Shown here in pieces: positions 31,127 through 39,726 of a DNA stretch of 64,000 nt. Every line of letters begins with the position of its first letter. Within the stretch, counting starts at the first letter, position 1. The position numbers were made by a program, and so were the translations under genes. Source of the DNA: SIG622 sp045652245 (lineage in GTDB: Bacteria; Bacillota; Clostridia; Oscillospirales; CAG-382); assembly GCA_045652245.1 (NCBI GenBank), contig JAZRTY010000043.1, positions 5,142 through 69,141 of the forward strand, given 5' to 3'. Below the pieces are notes generated by a model that was given only the letters and a program-made list of their open reading frames with translations, did no database searches and was not told where the DNA came from.

Positions 31127-32290
31127 ATGATTAATTTCTTTTTACCAACAAGACTCATTATTGGCGAAGGCGCACTTGACAAACTTTCAGAACAGAAGCT
31201 TTGTGGAGACAAGGCAATTATTGTTACATACGGAGATTATGTAAAGCAGCTCGGCTATCTTGACAGAACTATTGAACAGCTCAAGAAAGCAGGAGTTGAA
31301 AGCGTAGTTTACGACGGAGTAACTCCCAACCCCACAAAAGACGAAGTACACGAAGGTGCTGCAATGGCAAGACAGTTCGGTGCAAAGTTCGTAGTAGGAC
31401 TTGGCGGCGGTAGTGCTATTGACACAGCTAAGGCAGTTGCTATTATGTCAACAAACGAAGGTGACTTCTGGGATTACGTTCCCGGTGGTACAGGACTTGG
31501 CAAAGAATTCCCGAACGATCCCCTTCCTGTTATTGCAATCACAACTACTGCAGGTACAGGTACAGAAGCTGACCCGTGGATGGTTATTACAAAGACAGAA
31601 ACAAACGAAAAAATCGGTTCAGGTAACGACAGAACATACCCCTACCTTGCAATCGTTGACCCTGCACTTATGGTTACAGTTCCCCCGAGACTTACAGCTT
31701 TTCAGGGCTTTGATGCGCTCTTCCATTCAACAGAAGGCTATCTTAACAAGAACGCAAATGACCTGAGCGACATTTTTGCTCTTAAGGCAATTGAGCTTGT
31801 AGGTAAGAGCCTTGTTAATGCAGTTAAGAACGGTAAGGATATGCAGGCTCGTACAGATATTGCTCTTGCTAATACTCTTTCAGGTATCAATGAACACGCT
31901 GCAGGCACTATTTCTGCACACAGTCTCGCACACGCAATGAGCGCAGTTCACTCAAATATGGAACACGGTGCTTCTCTTGTTGCAACAAGTATTGCTTATT
32001 ACACAATGCTTGCACAGTCAGGACAGTGCGACGAAAAGATGATTAAAATGGCAAAGCTTATCGGCAAGCCTGATGCCAAGAGTGCATCTGACTTTGTTGA
32101 TGCTCTTGCAGCTCTTATTTCTGCTTGTGGCGTTGATGATGTTAAGCTCAGCGACTATGGCTTCAAGTACGAAGAACTTGAAATGGTAGCAAAGCACGCA
32201 AGATATGTACAGGGTGGTCTTTACTTCGTTGACCCGATCACTGTTACAGACGAGGCTATGCTTGAAGTTCTTCAGAAGTCTTACAAGTAA
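31127..32290 (+). CDS. Iron-containing alcohol dehydrogenase
   Basis: 387 residues, family III (Fe) ADH. NAD-binding loop FVVGLGGGSAIDTAK and TTTAGTGTEADPW. Metal ligands as in FucO: Asp and His in AFQGFDALFHSTEGYL, then His in SAHSLAHAMSAVHSNMEHG. It reduces an aldehyde or oxidises an alcohol in the cytoplasm. The operon context with a glycyl radical enzyme suggests it handles a product aldehyde, as FucO or PduQ-type enzymes do for lactaldehyde and propanal. The exact substrate is unknown. An AAAGGAGAA ribosome site is present. First gene in the operon. Confidence 0.93.
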   Translation: MINFFLPTRLIIGEGALDKLSEQKLCGDKAIIVTYGDYVKQLGYLDRTIEQLKKAGVESVVYDGVTPNPTKDEVHEGAAMARQFGAKFVVGLGGGSAIDTAKAVAIMSTNEGDFWDYVPGGTGLGKEFPNDPLPVIAITTTAGTGTEADPWMVITKTETNEKIGSGNDRTYPYLAIVDPALMVTVPPRLTAFQGFDALFHSTEGYLNKNANDLSDIFALKAIELVGKSLVNAVKNGKDMQARTDIALANTLSGINEHAAGTISAHSLAHAMSAVHSNMEHGASLVATSIAYYTMLAQSGQCDEKMIKMAKLIGKPDAKSASDFVDALAALISACGVDDVKLSDYGFKYEELEMVAKHARYVQGGLYFVDPITVTDEAMLEVLQKSYK

Positions 32291-32324
32291 TATAAAGTTT
32301 TAACACACTGAAAAGGAAAAAATT

Positions 32325-33320
32325 ATGTCTAATAAAATTCACTTCGAACCACTCCGTCCCGAAAGATCTGCCGGAGTAAAGAGCAAGTACGAATTCACAC
32401 ACGGTACAGACTCTGTTTGTGTTTACGATATTGAAACTCTTGATTTTATAAAGGAAATACCGGTAGGTCCGCATCCTGACTGTCACGCAACAAGCGTTGA
32501 CGGAAAGTTCTTATATATTGCTTGTCACGACGGTCTTTACTGTATTTCACAGGAAACCCTTGAAGTAGCAAAGATTTTTAAAGCAGAATGGCTGTATGCT
32601 ACAAACGTGTTGCCTGACGGAAATACGCTTTTTGCTCACGACCAGGCAGGTGGTGTTGTAATCCTCAAGGACATTACCGATATGGATAAAATCCACATCC
32701 ACAAGCGTATTCAGGTTATCCCTAATGGAAAGTACAGATGCGAAATCGGTGGCAAGGGTAACTTTACTGCAGACGGAAGATATTACATCTGTGCAAGTTG
32801 GCTTCAGTCTGTAATTTATCGTTTTGATTTGGAAAACGATTTCAGCTTTGAAACCTTTGTTCCGTTCAACGCAGACCTGAAATGCAGTGATGACTTAGTC
32901 CTCAACGCAGACCGTACAAAGGCATATACTGCTTGCTGGAGAAAAGACGTAAATTCACACGTTGCAGTTATTGATATGGCAAAACAAGAGGTTATAAAGC
33001 TTATCCCGACAGGACATGGCAACTGTGGTCTTACAATGACAGGCGACGAGCGTTATGTTATCGGCTCGAATGACGGTGATGATACAATTTCTGTTATTGA
33101 CACCCATACAGACGAGGTTGTTCGTACACTTTCAGCCCACGAAGGTTTTGAAAAGCTCGGAATTACAGGTTATATTCAGGGCATTTCAGCAGGAACAGAC
33201 GATTCAATCTATGTTTACGGCTGTTCAGGAAACGGTGCGCTTGTAAGATTCTCGGATATTCTGGGAGATGCAAAGGTAGATATTTCATATCCCGGTGGTA
33301 AATATTCGGGAAAGGCATAA
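32325..33320 (+). CDS. YncE-like beta-propeller protein, cytoplasmic
   Basis: 331 residues forming an apparent seven-bladed beta-propeller: repeated patterns such as CVYDIETLDFIKEIPVG, CISQETLEVAKIFKA, VAVIDMAKQEVIKLIPTG and ISVIDTHTDEVVRTLSA mark blades. There is no signal peptide, unlike most YncE proteins, and no obvious catalytic motif. It sits 34 bases after the Fe-ADH and 27 before the glycyl radical enzyme, so all three are one operon. It could be a lactonase-like enzyme or a protein partner of the radical enzyme; the sequence does not decide. Confidence 0.75.
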   Translation: MSNKIHFEPLRPERSAGVKSKYEFTHGTDSVCVYDIETLDFIKEIPVGPHPDCHATSVDGKFLYIACHDGLYCISQETLEVAKIFKAEWLYATNVLPDGNTLFAHDQAGGVVILKDITDMDKIHIHKRIQVIPNGKYRCEIGGKGNFTADGRYYICASWLQSVIYRFDLENDFSFETFVPFNADLKCSDDLVLNADRTKAYTACWRKDVNSHVAVIDMAKQEVIKLIPTGHGNCGLTMTGDERYVIGSNDGDDTISVIDTHTDEVVRTLSAHEGFEKLGITGYIQGISAGTDDSIYVYGCSGNGALVRFSDILGDAKVDISYPGGKYSGKA

Positions 33321-33347
33321 TTATACACAGTTTATCAGGAGGTATTT

Positions 33348-35555
33348 ATGACAATAGATACTTTAAAAAATGCTATAAAGGTTGAGCCCTTTGCCATTGG
33401 CTTTCTTGAAGCCGAAGGAAAAAGCATTGAATACAAAGTAGCAAACGGTATGCTTTGCTACGCAAAACACAGAGATATCGAAATTCTTGACGGTCAGATG
33501 TTTGCAGGAAACTTCACACTTTCTGAGTTCAAACCTGCCAACACCTGTATTGTAACCTATGACCACGGAAGAGGTATCCATTCTTCTTCAATAAAGCTTG
33601 AGGAAAATATAAAGAAATATCCCGAACTTGAAGCAGAGCTTCGTGAAATTCACGAAAGAATGCTCAAGGTTTCTACCACGTCTGTAATTCACTCAAAAAC
33701 AACTGAGCATCACAACGATATTCTGGAATCTATGGCAGGCTGGGGCGGCGGTGTACGCAACTGGGCAGGTGGTCATTCAAATCCCGACTATATGCTTCAC
33801 GAGGGTACTATTGCTCTTCGTAAGAAGGTAGAAAAGTTCCGAAAGCTCAATCCCGGCAAGGATGAATTCTACGATGCACTCGTTCTTTGTATTGACGCTA
33901 TGGATATTACCGCACAGAGATACAGAGAGTATGCTCTTGAAATGGCAGAAAAGTCAGAGGGTACAGAAAAGGAAAGATTCACAAGAATCGCAAATGCTCT
34001 TGAGTGGGTACCTATGAACAAACCCCGTGACTTCTTCGAGGCTTGTCAGAGTTATTGGCTTGTATTCCTTATGGACGGAAGTGACTCTCCCGGAAACTTT
34101 GACAGAGTAATGATTGACTATTACAGAATGAATAGTGAAGAAGACAGACGCGCTTGTCTTGAGGGACTCTGGCAGGAATTCAGAAGATACAGAGCATGGA
34201 ATCTTTGCGTTGGCGGAAGTGACGAAAACTGGAACGACACTTCAAACGAGCTTACATATGCAATTCTCGAAACTGCAAAGAAATACAAGTACAATACTCC
34301 GAACCTGACACTGCGAGTTCACAGAAATACTCCCGACGACCTCTGGCGTCTTGCTGCAGAAACAATTGCTACCGGTATCGGTATGCCTGCAATTTACAAC
34401 GACGAATGTGTATGTCCTGCACTTGAGAGCTTCGGAATTACTCCCGAACATTCTCACAAGTACTGTATGAACGGCTGTAATCAGATTGATATTTACGGCA
34501 TCAGCCATATGGGACTTGAAGACGGTGAAGTTTGTCTTGCAAAGTGTCTCGAATTCGTACTGACAAACGGTAAGTGTGCAATTTCCGGAAAAGAAGTCGG
34601 ACTTCGCACAGGCGAAATGTGGGAATACACCTCTTTCGAGGAATTCTTCGCAGCATACAAGGAACAGGTTGAGTATATAGCAGCTGACTGTGTCAGAAGT
34701 GCTAACCTTTCTCAGCGTATGATGGCAAAGTACTGTCCTAATCCACACCGTTCACTTCTTTATGAAGGATGTCTTGAAAAGGGACTTGATATGAAGAATG
34801 GTGGACCGATTTACGGTCATGCACAGATTCTTATCGAAGGTCTTGCTGATGCAGTTGACTCTTTGGCATCTATCAAGCATTTTGTTTTTGACGAAAAGAA
34901 GTATACTCTGACTCAGGTTGCAAAGGCACTTTCCGAAAACTACGAAAATGACCCCGAAATGTATCTTGATTTCAAGAATTACGACAAATTCGGTAACGAC
35001 CACGATGAAACAAACGAAATTTACCGTGAAGTAGTTAATCATTTTAACAGTTACCTTCGTAACTTCAAGAGTTTCAGAGGCGGTATTTTCGGTGGCGGTT
35101 GCAGTACATTCCAGAGAGCAGCAGCCTACGGAATTATGGTTGGTGCTCTGCCTAACGGCAAAAAGAAGGGCGAATCACTCCTTGCCGACAGTATCGCTGC
35201 AACTCCGGGTTGCGATGTAAACGGACCGACAGCACTTATAAAGTCTGTACTTTCTGCTGACCAGAAGAATTGTCTTAGCGGAAATGTTATGCAGATGAAG
35301 TTTACCAAGAATCTCTTTAATACAGAAAAAGGAATTGCTGCGTTTATCGCTCTTGCAAAGACTTATTTTGCAGGTGGTGCCGGTCAGCAGCTATCAATCA
35401 ACGTTCTCTCAAGAGAGGAGCTACTTGACGCAAAGGCGCATCCCGAAAACTACAAGGATCTTATTGTAAGAGTCGGTGGTTACAGCGACTACTTTGTAAG
35501 ACTTCCCGAGGGACTTCGTGATAATGTTATTGCAAGAACCGAAATCGGTTTATAA
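33348..35555 (+). CDS. Glycyl radical enzyme of unrecognised class (Cys-Asn-Gln active site)
   Basis: 735 residues, slightly short for the family (750-850). The C-terminal radical loop is canonical: LIVRVGGYSDYFVRLPEGL with the Gly radical, then DNVIARTEI. The thiyl Cys is in YCMNGCNQIDIYG. Diol/choline/hydroxyproline-type enzymes have Cys-X-Glu here; this protein has Cys-Asn-Gln, so the usual Glu base is absent. It is also not the Cys-Cys of pyruvate formate-lyase. IYNDECVCPALESFGIT before it and GEVCLAKCLEFVLTNGK after it fit the barrel. No radical-SAM activase is encoded nearby, though one must exist. Substrate unknown; the Fe-ADH suggests an aldehyde product. Confidence 0.88.
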   Translation: MTIDTLKNAIKVEPFAIGFLEAEGKSIEYKVANGMLCYAKHRDIEILDGQMFAGNFTLSEFKPANTCIVTYDHGRGIHSSSIKLEENIKKYPELEAELREIHERMLKVSTTSVIHSKTTEHHNDILESMAGWGGGVRNWAGGHSNPDYMLHEGTIALRKKVEKFRKLNPGKDEFYDALVLCIDAMDITAQRYREYALEMAEKSEGTEKERFTRIANALEWVPMNKPRDFFEACQSYWLVFLMDGSDSPGNFDRVMIDYYRMNSEEDRRACLEGLWQEFRRYRAWNLCVGGSDENWNDTSNELTYAILETAKKYKYNTPNLTLRVHRNTPDDLWRLAAETIATGIGMPAIYNDECVCPALESFGITPEHSHKYCMNGCNQIDIYGISHMGLEDGEVCLAKCLEFVLTNGKCAISGKEVGLRTGEMWEYTSFEEFFAAYKEQVEYIAADCVRSANLSQRMMAKYCPNPHRSLLYEGCLEKGLDMKNGGPIYGHAQILIEGLADAVDSLASIKHFVFDEKKYTLTQVAKALSENYENDPEMYLDFKNYDKFGNDHDETNEIYREVVNHFNSYLRNFKSFRGGIFGGGCSTFQRAAAYGIMVGALPNGKKKGESLLADSIAATPGCDVNGPTALIKSVLSADQKNCLSGNVMQMKFTKNLFNTEKGIAAFIALAKTYFAGGAGQQLSINVLSREELLDAKAHPENYKDLIVRVGGYSDYFVRLPEGLRDNVIARTEIGL

Positions 35556-35589
35556 GCTTTTTACAAAAAATAATAAAATAATAATAAAA

Positions 35590-35629
35590 TTGAGGCTGGT
35601 GCGAATTTTCGCATCAGCCTTGATTTTTT
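35590..35629. terminator. Bidirectional terminator between the radical enzyme operon and apgM
   Basis: Stem AGGCTGGTGCGAA/TTCGCATCAGCCT (35593-35619) with one wobble, then a T-run; serves converging genes. Confidence 0.9.
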
Positions 35630-35632
35630 GTT

Positions 35633-36859
35633 TTAAAATTCAATAAAGTCCTGCATCATATTGTGGCCCTTACTGTAAAAATCCACCTTGACCTTGCCGT
35701 CGGCATCGTGACCGAAAAATTCGTCATAGCCGAGCGCTCCACTATTATACTTATTTTTGCTCGAATACATTACATAGGGTACAGCATCAAGTGAGTGGGT
35801 TCTCTTTTCAAGGGGTGTCGGGTGGTCAGGGAGAATAAAGAATTTAAAGTCTTCTCCTGTTCCCTCAAGGTAATCATAAACCGGCTTTATGATTCTACTG
35901 TCAAGATACTCGATAGATTTTACCTTGTTCTCAATTTCTGCTCTGTGTCCACACTCGTCGGGAGCTTCAACGTGGATATATACAAAATCGTCGCCGTTTT
36001 TGAAGGCATCAATTGCAGCCTGTGCCTTGCCCTCGTAGTTTGTATGTATATTTCCGGTAGCCCCCTCGATATCCGGCACCTTCATTCCGGCACACAGTCC
36101 GATACCTTTTATAAGGTCAACTGCAGAAATTACAGTTCCGGAAAGCCCGAAGCGTTCCGAGAAAGAGGTCAGAAACGGCTTTTTACCTGGGCTCCATATC
36201 CAGAGGGAATTTGCAGGGAGCAAGCCTTTCTTTTTTCTCTCGATATTTACAGGGTGATTACGAAGAATCTCCCAGCTTTTTTTCATAATATCATAATAAG
36301 GCTTTCCCACCTCGCCCTGTGGCAGATACTCCCCGATAACATTTCCGAGTATATCGTGAGGACGGGTAAAGTCAAGCGTCTGTGGTGCATTTTTCCAGAT
36401 AAGACAATGACGGTAGCTCACACCGGTATAATATGTACGAAGCTCGTCGCCCATTTCCTTCTGGAGTGTTTCTATAAGCTGTCTTGACTCATCTGTGGAA
36501 ATTTCATCAGCACTATGGTCAAGAATTGTAAGCTCTTCGTAAACGTCACCCTCAGAGAGTGCTACGGTATTTATTCTGAAGGCTGTTTCGTCTTCTTTCA
36601 TATCAATACCCATACTCACTGCTTCAAGAGGAGAACGTCCCTTTGAGTAGATTTTAGGGTCATAACCGAGAACTGCAAGATTTGCAGTATCGCTTTCCGG
36701 CACCATATCCATAGGTACGTTATGTGAAAAACCGATTTTTCCGTTTCTTGCCATCATATCGGTATATGGCTTGTGTGCTACCTGAAGTGGAGTCTTGTTT
36801 CCGAAGGCTTCGTGTCTGTAATCCGACATTCCGTCGCCGATAACTACTACGTATTTCAT
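35633..36859 (-). CDS. apgM: Cofactor-independent phosphoglycerate mutase, archaeal type
   Basis: 408 residues of the alkaline-phosphatase superfamily. Interconverts 3- and 2-phosphoglycerate in glycolysis. MKYVVVIGDGMSD carries the first metal Asp, and PESDTANLAVLGYDP carries the nucleophilic Ser region. Further metal ligands are in YIHVEAPDECGHRA and FFILPDHPTPLEKRTHS. This is the ApgM type found in archaea and many anaerobic Firmicutes, shorter than GpmI (about 510). AAGGAAG precedes the ATG. Last gene of the minus-strand run from ybaB; whether it is co-transcribed with the chromate transporter genes is not certain. Confidence 0.93.
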   Translation of the reverse strand: MKYVVVIGDGMSDYRHEAFGNKTPLQVAHKPYTDMMARNGKIGFSHNVPMDMVPESDTANLAVLGYDPKIYSKGRSPLEAVSMGIDMKEDETAFRINTVALSEGDVYEELTILDHSADEISTDESRQLIETLQKEMGDELRTYYTGVSYRHCLIWKNAPQTLDFTRPHDILGNVIGEYLPQGEVGKPYYDIMKKSWEILRNHPVNIERKKKGLLPANSLWIWSPGKKPFLTSFSERFGLSGTVISAVDLIKGIGLCAGMKVPDIEGATGNIHTNYEGKAQAAIDAFKNGDDFVYIHVEAPDECGHRAEIENKVKSIEYLDSRIIKPVYDYLEGTGEDFKFFILPDHPTPLEKRTHSLDAVPYVMYSSKNKYNSGALGYDEFFGHDADGKVKVDFYSKGHNMMQDFIEF

Positions 36860-36884
36860 TTTTTTACTTCCTTTTATCTATAAT

Positions 36885-37511
36885 TTAAAGCTTAAATATT
36901 ATTCCGACAACTGCACCGAGTGCTATAAATACTATCGGGTGTACCTTTTTAAATTTTACAACTATCGGTATCATAAGGGCAAAAAATATAATCGCAATAT
37001 AATTTACACTCTGTGGTACTGTGATAAAACCAAGCAGTTTTTGCGCATCTGATGAAAATGTAAAAACCGACATTATCAGAACATCAAGCATTGCCGCTGT
37101 AATAAGAGCTGCCGAGCAGGGACGGATTCCGTAAAATGCTCCGTCAACTAACTTATTGTTCTTAAACTTTTCAAGAAACTTTGCAACTATTAAAATTACA
37201 ATAAGTGACGGTGTAACAAGAGATAGAGTTGCAAGTATTCCACATAATATCCCTGCAAGGATTCCACCATCCGAAAAGCCCATATTAAAGCCGGCATAGG
37301 TTGCCATATTAACGCCGATAGGACCGGGGGTCGATTCGGAAACGGCTATCATATCGGTAAGCTCGGAAACCGAAAACCAATTATATGCTTCGTAGTATTT
37401 TTCTGCCATTTCTTTAAGAAACGGAATTGTCGCAAGTCCCCCACCTACTGCAAAAAGACCGGTCTTGAAAAATTCAAACATTAAAAGGAGAAGCTCTGTA
37501 ACACTAACCAT
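36885..37511 (-). CDS. Chromate transporter family protein (half-size, second)
   Basis: 208 residues, a single CHR domain with about six hydrophobic segments. Family motifs: FFKTGLFAVGGGLATIPFL near the N-terminus and ESTPGPIGVNMATYAGF. Half-size CHR proteins work as pairs and export chromate or import sulfate-like anions; most gut homologues are of unknown physiological substrate. Its start overlaps the stop of the other half (TAATG), so the two are translated together. Confidence 0.93.
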   Translation of the reverse strand: MVSVTELLLLMFEFFKTGLFAVGGGLATIPFLKEMAEKYYEAYNWFSVSELTDMIAVSESTPGPIGVNMATYAGFNMGFSDGGILAGILCGILATLSLVTPSLIVILIVAKFLEKFKNNKLVDGAFYGIRPCSAALITAAMLDVLIMSVFTFSSDAQKLLGFITVPQSVNYIAIIFFALMIPIVVKFKKVHPIVFIALGAVVGIIFKL

Positions 37512-38059
37512 TACTTTTTATCTCCTTTCTTTATAAAGCATCTGACGGTAATTCCTGAAAGAGCCGAAATCACAACTGCAAGAACCGGCGTAATTCCGAG
37601 CAATTCAAGTGCTAAAAATACAAGTACTGCAATAATTGCAGTTACAGCATCAACAATACCTTTTTTGAAAAGCTTGAATATTGACACAGAAACAAGCGCA
37701 CAAACTGCAAGTCTTATTCCCGAGAGAGCGTGTTGAACGTATGTATTATCAGAAAAATGATTAAGTACTGATGCGATAAGTGAAATTATGACAATAGACG
37801 GAGATACAACTCCGAGAGTTGCAAAAATTGCACCAAGCACCCCTGCCCTTTTGTAACCTATAAAGGTTGCAACATTAACTGCTATAACACCGGGGGTACA
37901 CTGACCTACTGCAAAGTAGTCCATAACAGAGTTTTCATCCGACCAGCCTTTTTTTTCGACAACCTCTCTTTGTATAAGCGGGAGCATAGCATAACCGCCA
38001 CCAAAGGTAAAAAGACCGATTCTGAAGAAGGTCGCATATAAATCAAATAATAGCTTCAT
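37511..38059 (-). CDS. Chromate transporter family protein (half-size, first)
   Basis: 182 residues, one CHR domain: FFRIGLFTFGGGYAMLPLIQ and GQCTPGVIAVNVATFIGYK, the two family blocks. About five to six hydrophobic segments. It pairs with the overlapping downstream half to form a functional dimer of opposite topology, as known for short-chain chromate transporters. It starts 9 bases after the CYTH gene stop. Confidence 0.93.
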   Translation of the reverse strand: MKLLFDLYATFFRIGLFTFGGGYAMLPLIQREVVEKKGWSDENSVMDYFAVGQCTPGVIAVNVATFIGYKRAGVLGAIFATLGVVSPSIVIISLIASVLNHFSDNTYVQHALSGIRLAVCALVSVSIFKLFKKGIVDAVTAIIAVLVFLALELLGITPVLAVVISALSGITVRCFIKKGDKK

Positions 38060-38068
38060 ATCTGTTCC

Positions 38069-38584
38069 TTATTTTAAATCAATATTTTCAGTAAAAATTT
38101 GCAAAGCCAAGGATTTATTCGAGTATCTTTTGTCGTCTGTTACCTCGCGAATAACGGTAATATACTGTGGAATACAGTACTGTTCGTTCTCGTTTTGCAG
38201 TTCTATTTCAAGAATAGCTCTGTCAGACCAGAACGGGTAAATATCAATTTCAAGAGTGTGTCTGCCGTTTGGAATTGCATATCTTTCCTTTGAAATTGTC
38301 TGCCTTGAAGTATCACGGCACAAAAGCAACTCTGTATAGACTTCCTGAGATATTTCCTTTTCATATTCCTCGTGGGAAAAGGAGAGCGTTTTTGTCTTTT
38401 TATTTATGTGATAAAAAGCTTCTTTGTCCTGTACTGTTTTTCGCACACGCAGACTACCCGTATCACAAAGAAGGTAGGTTTGCTCTATTTCTTTTTTGAC
38501 ACAGCCCTCTTGCCTTTCAAGGATAGCCTTGTCGGGGTATCTTATTAAAAACTTTCTTTCAGTTTCAATCTGGAGTTTTTCCAT
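38069..38584 (-). CDS. CYTH-domain protein (triphosphate tunnel metalloenzyme)
   Basis: 171 residues from the ATG at 38584 (MEKLQIETERKFLIRYP), with AGGGTGG upstream; an in-frame upstream start extends into the recR region. The ExExK signature (ETERK) marks the CYTH/TTM fold, an eight-stranded tunnel that binds triphosphates with a metal ion. LRVRKTV, YEKEISQEVY and LEIDIYPFW/AILEIELQ provide the other charged tunnel strands. Members include tripolyphosphatases, thiamine triphosphatases and class IV adenylate cyclases; which applies is open. It lies directly downstream of recR (gap 13 bases). Confidence 0.9.
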   Translation of the reverse strand: MEKLQIETERKFLIRYPDKAILERQEGCVKKEIEQTYLLCDTGSLRVRKTVQDKEAFYHINKKTKTLSFSHEEYEKEISQEVYTELLLCRDTSRQTISKERYAIPNGRHTLEIDIYPFWSDRAILEIELQNENEQYCIPQYITVIREVTDDKRYSNKSLALQIFTENIDLK

Positions 38585-38597
38585 AAAAACACCACCC

Positions 38598-39227
38598 TTA
38601 CATTTCACGTCTGCCCTCTATTGCCTTGAAGAGTGTAAATTCATCGGCATACTCAAGGTCACCACCAACGGGAATACCGTACGCAAGTCGGGTAACCTTA
38701 ACACCAAGCGGCTTTGCAAGTCTTGAAATATACATAGCCGTGGCATCCCCCTCAACTGTCGGGTTTGTCGCAAGAATAAGCTCGATTTCTCTGCCGCTTC
38801 CGTCACTCTGAAGCTCATTTATACGCGATAACAGCTCCTTTACGGTTATATCGGATGGTCCTATTCCGTTAAGAGGAGAAATTATCCCGTGAAGTACGTG
38901 GAAAGAGCCTTTATATTCGTTTATTCTCTCAACTGCGGCAACGTCTCTTGGGTCCTCAAGGACACAAATCTGGTATTTATTGCGTTCAGTGTCAGAGCAA
39001 ACATCACAAATGTCGCTATCACAGATATTGCAACAAACAGTACATCTCTTTGTCTGTACTTTTGCAGCAAGCAACGCATCTGCAAAGGAACGTACCTCGC
39101 CGTCACTAAGAGTTAAAATATGGAAAGCAAGTCGGTAGGAGGTTTTCCTTCCGATACCCGGAAGACTTCTGAACTTGTCTGCAAGATTCTCAAGCGCAGG
39201 CACATATTCTTTTCCGTTCTTTGCCAT
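38598..39227 (-). CDS. recR: Recombination protein RecR
   Basis: 209 residues, the family length (about 200). It assists RecA loading with RecF/RecO at single-strand gaps. LADKFRSLPGIGRKTSYRLAF is the helix-hairpin-helix, CTVCCNICDSDICDVCSD is the four-Cys zinc finger, and the Toprim domain shows ICVLEDPRDVAAVE and HGIISPLNGIGP. Walker-B-like LILATNPTVEGDATA and RLAYGIPVGGDLEYADE complete the match. The gene follows ybaB by one base, the usual arrangement; dnaX, commonly upstream, is absent. Confidence 0.97.
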   Translation of the reverse strand: MAKNGKEYVPALENLADKFRSLPGIGRKTSYRLAFHILTLSDGEVRSFADALLAAKVQTKRCTVCCNICDSDICDVCSDTERNKYQICVLEDPRDVAAVERINEYKGSFHVLHGIISPLNGIGPSDITVKELLSRINELQSDGSGREIELILATNPTVEGDATAMYISRLAKPLGVKVTRLAYGIPVGGDLEYADEFTLFKAIEGRREM

Positions 39228-39228
39228 A

Positions 39229-39576
39229 TCAGAATAGTCCCGGCATTGAAATATTGCCGGTAATCTTGTTCATCGCTTCAGCACTTTCGCTCTCTACTTT
39301 CTTGATAGCCTCGTTAACTGCCGCAACAAGGGTATCCTCAAGTGTTTCAATATCATCCGGATCAACAATATCCTCGGAAAGCTTTATTGAAAGTACTTCC
39401 TTTTTTCCGTTGATTTTTATGTTTACTGCTCCCCCGCCTGCAGCAATATCATATTCCTTTGCATTCAGCTCCTCCTGCATCTGCTCCATTTCAGCCTGCA
39501 TTTTCTGAGCCTGCTTTATCATTGACTGCATATTCTGAGGTCCGCCACCCATTCCTTTTGGTAATCTTGCTTTCAT
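39229..39576 (-). CDS. ybaB: YbaB/EbfC nucleoid-associated protein
   Basis: 115 residues from the ATG at 39576 (MKARLPKGMGGGPQNMQ), chosen for its AAAGGAAA site; a TTG 18 bases upstream overlaps that site. The helical MIKQAQKMQAEMEQMQEELN arm and the GGGAVNIKINGKKEVLSIKLS beta-sheet are typical of this homodimeric DNA-binding family. C-terminal AAVNEAIKKVESESAEAM helix. It is paired with recR as in most bacteria. Confidence 0.95.
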   Translation of the reverse strand: MKARLPKGMGGGPQNMQSMIKQAQKMQAEMEQMQEELNAKEYDIAAGGGAVNIKINGKKEVLSIKLSEDIVDPDDIETLEDTLVAAVNEAIKKVESESAEAMNKITGNISMPGLF

Positions 39577-39686
39577 TTTAAAATTTCCTTTCAATATATA
39601 TCTATTTCAGATTATGATAAATTATCATAATTATACCATAAAAAGCCCTACTTTGTCAAGCATTGGAACAACATTTGACGCCCGAT

Positions 39687-39720
39687 GAAAAAGACTATCG
39701 CAACATACTGCGACAGTCCT
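39687..39720 (-). terminator. Intrinsic terminator after the PepV-type peptidase gene
   Basis: Minus strand: GACTGTCGCA...TGCGATAGTC stem (39693-39718) then TTTTTC; one A.C mismatch. Confidence 0.82.
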
Positions 39721-39726
39721 TGTTCT

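Noticed and set aside
31127..35555. Propanediol-utilisation microcompartment
   Set aside because: Fe-ADH plus glycyl radical enzyme suggested it, but there are no shell protein genes, no activase, and no encapsulation peptide that I can see.
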